64,000 nucleotides of DNA from a virus: the IMG/VR virus record IMGVR_UViG_3300048438_000153, positions 1 through 64,000 of that record; one strand, written 5' to 3'. Made by a program: the position numbers and the translations under genes. Shown piece after piece: positions 57,821-64,000 of this stretch. The first letter of the stretch is position 1. Each line of letters begins with the position of its first letter. Below the pieces are notes generated by a model. It searched no databases. It worked only from the letters and a program-made list of their open reading frames with translations, and was not told where the DNA came from.

Positions 57821-60800
57821 TTAAACTCCGCTAAGAAGAAGGTCTTGAGTCTTGTAAATACAAGCGACGGTACGACTCTCACTAGAGAACAAGACTTTGT
57901 TCTTTCTTGAGCTGTCGTTTGACTCATAAGGGAGGTGAGATAAACGAACGAGAACCACGAGTACGATCTCTCCATTTCTGAAGTGAATCTCGTTGTCCCC
58001 CGCGCTTGTGCTTTCAATCTTTGCTAGGAAAGGGAGCGCGTTCTTGTGGAGCACACTCTCGTCTAAAGACTGAGAATAAGCGTTAGGTAAGTAGCCTGAA
58101 GATACCTCCTTGTAGACTACCCTTCTCTCCGCGTCAAGGTCAGGGCTAGTGAGCGTGATGTTCCCTGTTGAGTCCATAGGGAGAACAGTAGAAAGAGCCA
58201 TCATTCCTGAGTTAAGAGAGATGTCTTCAAGAACCATCCTCGTTGACCCCATAAGATCGCTCTCGCCCGAGAAAGAAACGACACTAGGGTGGACTCCCAA
58301 CTGCACTGACGGCGCGGTGTAAGGGTAAGCGTCTTCAGAGGTTGATGACCCCGCCTGTATCGACCACAGCTTTTCTGAGACTTTGATCGGCTTGAGCGTC
58401 ACCTCATTAGGCACATTGAGAGGGGCGTTCTTCGCCCCAAAAGTCTGAGAAGACTTGGCTCGGTAGTAGACACCCACCTGATAGCCGTTGATACCACTGC
58501 TTGGCACTGCGCTTCTAGGGTATGTCTCGACAGTAACGAGGCGATGACCCGCGAAAGGCGCGTTCCATGAGAGATAAGAGTTGGTCGAACCCAACCCGCT
58601 AGAAAGAAGGTCTAGAGTCACAACCGCGTTGCCATTCGTGTTATCCGTCACAGTAGGCTCAAAAGATCCCGAGTCATCAACGTGCAACTTCCAAGGTAGT
58701 CTTAGTGCGGTAGAAAGGCTCGTCACGAAAGTATCCGTAATCGGGTTCACGACTCTTTCTAGCGCGACTTCGCGCACTCCCTCACGAAAGAAAATCAGGG
58801 GAGGTTGCGCCTCTGAGTCTGAAGCTCTTTGAGTAGAGTCATGCTCGACCACTGATCCTGTCGGAAAAACCTCTACGTCAGGGGAAAGAGAAGATCCTGA
58901 TGGAGTGGCTGACAGACCCTCTTGAGCGGGGTACTCTACGAGCAAAGTAAGAAAGACTCTCCGAGGAGAGCCGACTTCACCCACTGTAGGGTTTCCTACC
59001 ATCTTGTAGGAGGCGATATTCTGACCGCCTGTCACATCGGTGAGGTTTCTCCCCATTGTCAACGTGATAGAGGTTGTCCCTAGCCCCTCGACCTTAGAGA
59101 AATAAGTGCTCTGATTCACAATCGAGTTGTAATCTCCATCATCGTGCCAACACTCATTCTCAAGTACGTCAATGACCTTCGTTCCTGTAGGAAAGAGATC
59201 ATTAAGGTCGAGGTCTTGACCTGCTAACAGCACGTCCTCCCAATACCTAAAAGCGGAAGAGGAGTCGAGCTGTGAGATGTCTACTGTGACCTCATCTCCC
59301 TCATACCATTTCGTGCCTGTTCCTGAGACAACCACAGCGCCGTCATGGTTGTTCGTGCCATCAGGAAACACCTCTAAGACTAAGCGAGCTAAGTGAGGGG
59401 CGTCAGAGAACCTTGTAGCCACATGATCGAAGTTACGGATGAAGCTCCCTCTACCTGTGAGACTACCCTGACCTGGAGTGGGTGCGAACTGAGAGCGCCC
59501 AATCTCGTCGCATACGAGAGGAAGGACGCTTTGCTCACCACTACCATTAGCGAGATCCCTAAAGTCTGAAGAGTCCATGAACCACGTCTGTAAGGCGTTA
59601 TCGAGGAGTGTTCCGAACTGACGGTCGAGCTCCGCGCTGTAGTCTACACCTCTAGGAAACACTTTCTTTCTGAGATCGAGAACATCCGAGCTCGCGACCT
59701 GATCTGCAAAGAGCCCATCAGGTCGATCAGACTTACCCACAGGAATAGAAATAGCACCGCCTGTGTCAAGTGAAGTGTTCGTGGTGAGCGCGTGATCATA
59801 GAGTAGCCCATTGTTAGCCTGATTCTCAGGGTTGAACTCCCCCTCATTTCTCCTGAACACGAAACAGATAGGAATCGCGTACACATACCCATCTACAGTA
59901 TTAAGATCTGTTGCTGAGTTCTGTGTTCCGTCTCCCGCATAGTAAAGACCTGTGTCTTGGAAAGGGAAAGATCCGTCTGTAGCTCTTGAGAAAGAGTATC
60001 CGCCTTGAGGAGACAAGCTCCCTCCTCTCGCGAGGATGTCCGAGTTACTGAAGCCGTCAGGCTGTACTTTCGGATTGACTCCGATGCCTGTCCCTAACGT
60101 GAAGTTGTAGTCCTCAGAATAAACTCTGAACCTGTACTGCATCTGAACGCGCCGAGTCGTCTCCGCATTGAGTGTAGGGTCAGTGATGTCATCTGTGAGA
60201 TGAGAGCTCGCGTCAGACTCCGTGTTTCCCACATAGTAAATCTTATTGGGGGAGGGGATGCCTTCTCCGTTTGACCCACCTGTAGGATTGGAGACAGAGA
60301 TCGCAGAGGGGTCTGCCACTATTGTGGTGCTGAGAATAATGTTGTTCCCATCAACACCGCTGTCGAAAGTAAGAAAGACAAACCCTGTGCCTCTTGTCGT
60401 TGCGGTGACAGAAACTCCGCCAAGATCAACAGGAGCGAGCGCGTTGATCGCGTCTCTGATATTTCTCGCTGTCTCTGCTTCCGTAACTCCGATAGAAAAG
60501 TCCACGTCAGCGGTCAGCACAACAGCAGACGGAGCGCCTACAGGAGTCCCATCTAAAGTCACAATATCATTGGGTGCGAGGGATGCGTTGCTGTTTACTC
60601 TGAAGTATCCTGAAGCGTTCGTCGCGGGATTAACGAGCGCCCTCCACACCTCCAAGAAAACGAAATCGGTTCTCTTGATGTCGGGTGCTGTACCTGTGGG
60701 CGTCGAGGGGGCGCTCAGATTAATGTAGTTGAACCCTGTGCCTCCGCCATCGTTAGTCGCTGAGACGTACACCTCTTGACCGCCAATGTTGACGTGAAAG

Positions 60801-61054
60801 GGCTCAATGACGAGTTGATTAGCCTCGAAGCTTGGGTCTGTGGGGGCATAGAAAACAAAGCCCCCCTCACTCCCTGTAGGGTACTCAGAAATAACACCAC
60901 TTGGGAGGTTCTTCGCTTGTCTCTGACCCTGTATACTCTGAGCTAAGTTCAGCTCACTATCAAGGATTGATTTACCTGTCTGATAGACGACAGAAACCCA
61001 TGATCGAGAGGTCGGATCAAGGTGTCGTGATACTGTAGAAATATAGTCAGCCAT
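57821..61054 (-). CDS. Fibre-type virion protein with DSELN module (1077 residues)
   Basis: AAAGGTGA precedes the ATG. Residues 22-37 (VVYQTGKSILDSELNL), then VFLEVWRALV, TRRVQMQYRFRV, VDGYVYAIPICFVFRRN and RPDGLFADQ repeat the order of the module in the 1784-residue protein (34946). An insertion with a beta-domain near 140-230 distinguishes it. The shared N-terminus probably docks both to the same virion part; the C-terminal portions differ, as expected for receptor-binding proteins. Confidence 0.75.
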   Translation of the reverse strand: MADYISTVSRHLDPTSRSWVSVVYQTGKSILDSELNLAQSIQGQRQAKNLPSGVISEYPTGSEGGFVFYAPTDPSFEANQLVIEPFHVNIGGQEVYVSATNDGGGTGFNYINLSAPSTPTGTAPDIKRTDFVFLEVWRALVNPATNASGYFRVNSNASLAPNDIVTLDGTPVGAPSAVVLTADVDFSIGVTEAETARNIRDAINALAPVDLGGVSVTATTRGTGFVFLTFDSGVDGNNIILSTTIVADPSAISVSNPTGGSNGEGIPSPNKIYYVGNTESDASSHLTDDITDPTLNAETTRRVQMQYRFRVYSEDYNFTLGTGIGVNPKVQPDGFSNSDILARGGSLSPQGGYSFSRATDGSFPFQDTGLYYAGDGTQNSATDLNTVDGYVYAIPICFVFRRNEGEFNPENQANNGLLYDHALTTNTSLDTGGAISIPVGKSDRPDGLFADQVASSDVLDLRKKVFPRGVDYSAELDRQFGTLLDNALQTWFMDSSDFRDLANGSGEQSVLPLVCDEIGRSQFAPTPGQGSLTGRGSFIRNFDHVATRFSDAPHLARLVLEVFPDGTNNHDGAVVVSGTGTKWYEGDEVTVDISQLDSSSAFRYWEDVLLAGQDLDLNDLFPTGTKVIDVLENECWHDDGDYNSIVNQSTYFSKVEGLGTTSITLTMGRNLTDVTGGQNIASYKMVGNPTVGEVGSPRRVFLTLLVEYPAQEGLSATPSGSSLSPDVEVFPTGSVVEHDSTQRASDSEAQPPLIFFREGVREVALERVVNPITDTFVTSLSTALRLPWKLHVDDSGSFEPTVTDNTNGNAVVTLDLLSSGLGSTNSYLSWNAPFAGHRLVTVETYPRSAVPSSGINGYQVGVYYRAKSSQTFGAKNAPLNVPNEVTLKPIKVSEKLWSIQAGSSTSEDAYPYTAPSVQLGVHPSVVSFSGESDLMGSTRMVLEDISLNSGMMALSTVLPMDSTGNITLTSPDLDAERRVVYKEVSSGYLPNAYSQSLDESVLHKNALPFLAKIESTSAGDNEIHFRNGEIVLVVLVRLSHLPYESNDSSRKNKVLFSSESRTVACIYKTQDLLLSGV

Positions 61055-61066
61055 GACTCACCTTTC

Positions 61067-61699
61067 TTAAAAAGTAAGTCTCCAAGTAAGCGCGAGAACG
61101 CTACCTGCTAACTTATGGATTACAGGGAAAGTAATATAGTTGACGAGAACGTCATTTGTAGAGAGGTCAACTGCATTAGCGCCCTCTCTATCTGAGTTAT
61201 TCGCGACAGGGCTTGTGACTGAGGGATTGGCGTTCACGGTAGAAAGCAGACCCATCTCAGTAAGACTTGCCCCCGAAGCCTCTGTCTCAGTGAACACAGT
61301 GGTCAGGTCGATCACGTTTGTAGGGTAAGAGACTTCCTCGCCCACGCTGTTCCTGTAGACGATAGAAGAGAAAGGCTTTCTGATCAGCTCATTGTTCAGA
61401 CTTCTCTGTGTGTTCACGGCTATGTCAGGGTTCGTGATGTCTCCTGAAGCCCCATTTCCGAGCGCGAGCATACTTAAACCGCCCACGCCTACCTGACCAC
61501 TAAAGAGCATGGATGCTAAGATGCCTCCATCAAGAGTGTAGACGTTCCTCTTGTCGATCACGACCTCTTCGCGCCCATCAGGATGAAGGATACGCCCAAA
61601 GACATCTCCTCTGATCTTGTAGGTAGTCTCCTTCAGAGCGAGACTTGCGCCGATCCCAACGACTCTTGGGGGTGTTACTTTCTCATTAATCTTACTCAT
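61067..61699 (-). CDS. Tail-fibre/baseplate-type protein (210 residues)
   Basis: Two ATGs stand in tandem after AGGAGG; the second (61699) has the better spacing. The layout (GREEVVIDKRNVYTLDGGIL, GGLSMLALGNGAS, then a short strand TQRSLNNELIRKP) follows a common phage tail-protein theme in which a conserved T-x-G and a LALGNG-type loop precede repeated strands. Likely a small structural partner. Confidence 0.62.
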   Translation of the reverse strand: MSKINEKVTPPRVVGIGASLALKETTYKIRGDVFGRILHPDGREEVVIDKRNVYTLDGGILASMLFSGQVGVGGLSMLALGNGASGDITNPDIAVNTQRSLNNELIRKPFSSIVYRNSVGEEVSYPTNVIDLTTVFTETEASGASLTEMGLLSTVNANPSVTSPVANNSDREGANAVDLSTNDVLVNYITFPVIHKLAGSVLALTWRLTF

Positions 61700-61759
61700 C
61701 ATTTCCTCCTGTCGGGGTGATAACTTCTCTGACTCATAAATTATAGACCGTCTACCACG

Positions 61760-64000
61760 CTACAATACCGTTAATGTGATCACATAATCCCTAATCACAT
61801 TCGGGCTCTGATTAAGCCGAGTCGAGTCTCCAACCAAGCTCGTAGACTGATTCAAGACTAAGTTAGGTGCATACAGACTGCCCTCGTCCACAAGAACAGG
61901 CATTGGCGCTTTGAAGCCTGAGTAATCAACGTCTGTGAGATCATCGTCATAGAAGACTTCTTCGCCTGACCTTCCTGAAGAAGACTCTTCTTTCCTATGA
62001 TAGAAAGTTCTTTCTGTGTCGCCTACATGACCCCCTGTTAAGAGTCTTCTCCCTTGAGGGTTGCTCATGAGAGCTTCTACAGAGGGCGTCTCTATACTCA
62101 GTTTAGGGTCGAAGTTATAGGTCTTAGGCTCAATGAAAGGCACTTGTCCTTCACTCAGAGTTTCCCCACCTCTGTTCCAATCTTGGTTGGCTGTCAGAGG
62201 ACGGTTTGAGATCGCCTCTAAGCGCACCATTTCTCCATCAAGACCGTCTATGTATAAGACACCGCTATCGACTCTGTAATCAGCGATCTCGGAGCTGTCT
62301 GACAAGAGCGTGAGGGTGATGATGTAGCTAGGGATGAAACCGAAGGCGTGGAGTGGTACTGAACCATTGATGACCTTTGCGTTCCCTCTCGCTAAGTCTG
62401 ATATTCTTTCTTTCTCAATCCCTTGAAAGAGATCCGATTGATTGAGCTTCAGCGCGCCCAAAATCAAGTTCGCGTTGTTAAGCCCGTGAGTCCTCTTCAC
62501 AGAGGTTTTGACGCTAAAAAGCTCTTTCGTGAGCGGTGTCTCAGGAGATGCCGGAAATAAGCCTAGAGCGGGTAGGCTCGAAGTGCCTAATACCCTTAGA
62601 CTTTTCTCCTGATATAAGCCCCGGTTCGCGTCTGAATCAGGTGTCGTGACTCGCCTTCCGTTGTTGAGTACAAAAGAAGGGCTGTTGAGGTCTGTGTACG
62701 AGAACACATCACCTTCTCCATAGGGAACTCTGAAAGAAAGAACTGTACCTTCGGCCTCAAGTGTTGAAAGGGTCAGTCTATTAGTGATCGCGTCGTAACT
62801 CTCAATAACGAGCCCATCTATGCTCGTAAGGTCACTCGCGATGATAGGCATCCCCTTGAATGTCTTTCTCAGGGGGAGACTCAGCTCAACAGTGGTCTGT
62901 GTGTCAGTAGGGTCATTCTGAACTGTGACTTGAGTTGATCTGTACCTTAAAGGTGCGCTCTTCCAAGAGTAGTCTCGGAAAGTAACCTCTGAAAAGCCGT
63001 CTGTGGTAGCGATGTTGTCTGAGATGACCTCAAGCGCCCTAACATAGAAAGTGTTTCTCGCGCGCACCTCGATGAAGAAAGCAGACCCATCTAACAGAAG
63101 AAGCTCTCCCTCCCCTAAGAAAGAGAGGAGGCTGTTCCCTAAGTCGTTCGTAAAGTACCCATTGGTAATCGAGCTTGTTCCTGACTGAGACAGACGTGGT
63201 GCTTCCCAAGAATAAACTCCATCTTCAGGTCTAATCTCCTCTATAGAGACAGCGCGCCTGACTTGATGCTTGACTCCAACTCCGATTGCTCCTGTGTAGC
63301 CCACAGCTCTCGTTAGAAGACCTCCCGATTCCTCCACAAGACTCTTAAAGACTCGGATGCTTTTCCCTACTCCATACCCATAGACCACGCTCTCATAAGT
63401 ACCAGCTCTTGCTTTCCTCATGTTCTGTTGGAAAGAAGAGGCGTAAGTGAGACACAAGGGGCTCAAATCTCCCCACTCGACAAGACCATCTTCTGAAGAA
63501 ACCTCGTCATACTCGGGGGTAGCCTCAGTCGGATTATTTCTCAGGAAAGTAACCGTCTTGAACGAGGGGTGCGTGATGCTCTCACCTAGTAGAGAACTCA
63601 CCTCTCCTATCTTGACGTGGGCGGGCTTAGTGACGTTTAAGAGTTTTCTGATGTTCGCTTGGAGCTCAAGCACTTGCTGAGGTAGTCCGAAGTCTATTTC
63701 GTGTGTGTGCTCCGCGCCCTCTGAGTTAGTGTAGGGTTGAACCTCTCCGTTGATGACATCATGTTGGTGGAGATCATCTCCCCAAGAGTAGCCGATAGGA
63801 GAAAGGGTTGACCCGAGCCCCTGATCAGGAGCGAATACGAAGTGTCTATGCCCATCAGCCACCTTTGTGTAACTTAAGATAGACGTAAGGACGCTTATCA
63901 GGTGATTGTCAACCTGAGTGATCTCGACCCTAGAGCCACCCGAAGAGGTTGAGAGCAAGTCGAGGATCGCGCTCTCTTTCGACCCCTCAATCAACGCCAC
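61760..64000 (-). CDS. Partial large virion protein with His-pair loop (746+ residues)
   Basis: Continues past the right edge; the GTG at the boundary is probably not the true start. Beta-rich. Near the visible N-terminal end DGHRHFVFAPDQG, DLHQHDV and AEHTHEID give spaced H-x-H pairs, which could bind a metal as in some trimeric fibre tips. The Pro/Ser-poor C-terminal half is made of beta repeats. Belongs to the giant-protein operon. Confidence 0.65.
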   Translation of the reverse strand: MALIEGSKESAILDLLSTSSGGSRVEITQVDNHLISVLTSILSYTKVADGHRHFVFAPDQGLGSTLSPIGYSWGDDLHQHDVINGEVQPYTNSEGAEHTHEIDFGLPQQVLELQANIRKLLNVTKPAHVKIGEVSSLLGESITHPSFKTVTFLRNNPTEATPEYDEVSSEDGLVEWGDLSPLCLTYASSFQQNMRKARAGTYESVVYGYGVGKSIRVFKSLVEESGGLLTRAVGYTGAIGVGVKHQVRRAVSIEEIRPEDGVYSWEAPRLSQSGTSSITNGYFTNDLGNSLLSFLGEGELLLLDGSAFFIEVRARNTFYVRALEVISDNIATTDGFSEVTFRDYSWKSAPLRYRSTQVTVQNDPTDTQTTVELSLPLRKTFKGMPIIASDLTSIDGLVIESYDAITNRLTLSTLEAEGTVLSFRVPYGEGDVFSYTDLNSPSFVLNNGRRVTTPDSDANRGLYQEKSLRVLGTSSLPALGLFPASPETPLTKELFSVKTSVKRTHGLNNANLILGALKLNQSDLFQGIEKERISDLARGNAKVINGSVPLHAFGFIPSYIITLTLLSDSSEIADYRVDSGVLYIDGLDGEMVRLEAISNRPLTANQDWNRGGETLSEGQVPFIEPKTYNFDPKLSIETPSVEALMSNPQGRRLLTGGHVGDTERTFYHRKEESSSGRSGEEVFYDDDLTDVDYSGFKAPMPVLVDEGSLYAPNLVLNQSTSLVGDSTRLNQSPNVIRDYVITLTVL

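Noticed and set aside
1-64000. Integrated prophage with attachment sites or insertion sequences
   Set aside because: No integrase, transposase, terminal repeats or host genes are seen.

Overview
The window is part of the genome of a large tailed bacteriophage. Evidence: short, tightly packed genes with ATGA stop/start overlaps and strong ribosome sites; long runs of small proteins of unknown function; two clear phage-type tRNA genes plus a third tRNA-like gene; and several giant beta-rich virion-type proteins (2884, about 1784, 4204, 1367, 1077 and over 746 residues). No portal, terminase, major capsid, tail sheath, polymerase, integrase or attachment site is visible, so this is an accessory and fibre/baseplate part of a bigger genome. 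The host is uncertain. One ribbon-helix-helix protein (31469-31657) resembles a small family I associate with Myxococcota/deltaproteobacteria, and the tRNAs read AGA and AGG, codons that are rare in GC-rich hosts. Both are only hints.

Layout. 1-774 (+): end of an operon with a lytic transglycosylase-like enzyme and a small zinc-ribbon protein, closed by a strong two-way terminator (852-899). 927-8916 (-): an accessory block of unknown genes. Several start just downstream of a repeated intergenic element (4641, 5739, 6330, 8223, 8665, and 24190 on the + strand) that looks like a shared promoter or operator. 8917-9188: divergent control region. 9189-21978 (+): structural operon with a Gly/Val-rich protein, a 2884-residue protein, a coiled-coil protein, an 836-residue and a 286-residue virion-type protein. 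21986-30243: mixed accessory genes, including an acetyltransferase-like protein, small winged-helix and hypothetical proteins, the tRNA cluster with structured RNAs, a SLOG-type nucleotide-binding protein and a five-repeat Myb-like DNA-binding protein. 30345-34489 (+): basic/acidic and zinc proteins, a ribbon-helix-helix protein, a terminator, then probable virion-associated proteins ending with an HExxH metallopeptidase. 34439-64000 (-): an operon of giant fibre/baseplate-type proteins that runs off the right edge.

How it fits together: the two opposing structural operons probably supply the host-recognition apparatus; the tRNAs would support translation of these AGA/AGG-containing genes; the accessory blocks likely hold host-takeover and regulatory genes. 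The most unusual signals are a sharp G-over-C strand bias at the start of the + structural operon that fades within about 4 kb; a TTCTTTCT octamer repeated many times on the coding strand of the giant genes on both strands; a shared N-terminal leader on otherwise unrelated proteins; the repeated early element; and the structured RNA cluster around the tRNAs. Function calls for most genes remain unknown, and this is said in each entry.
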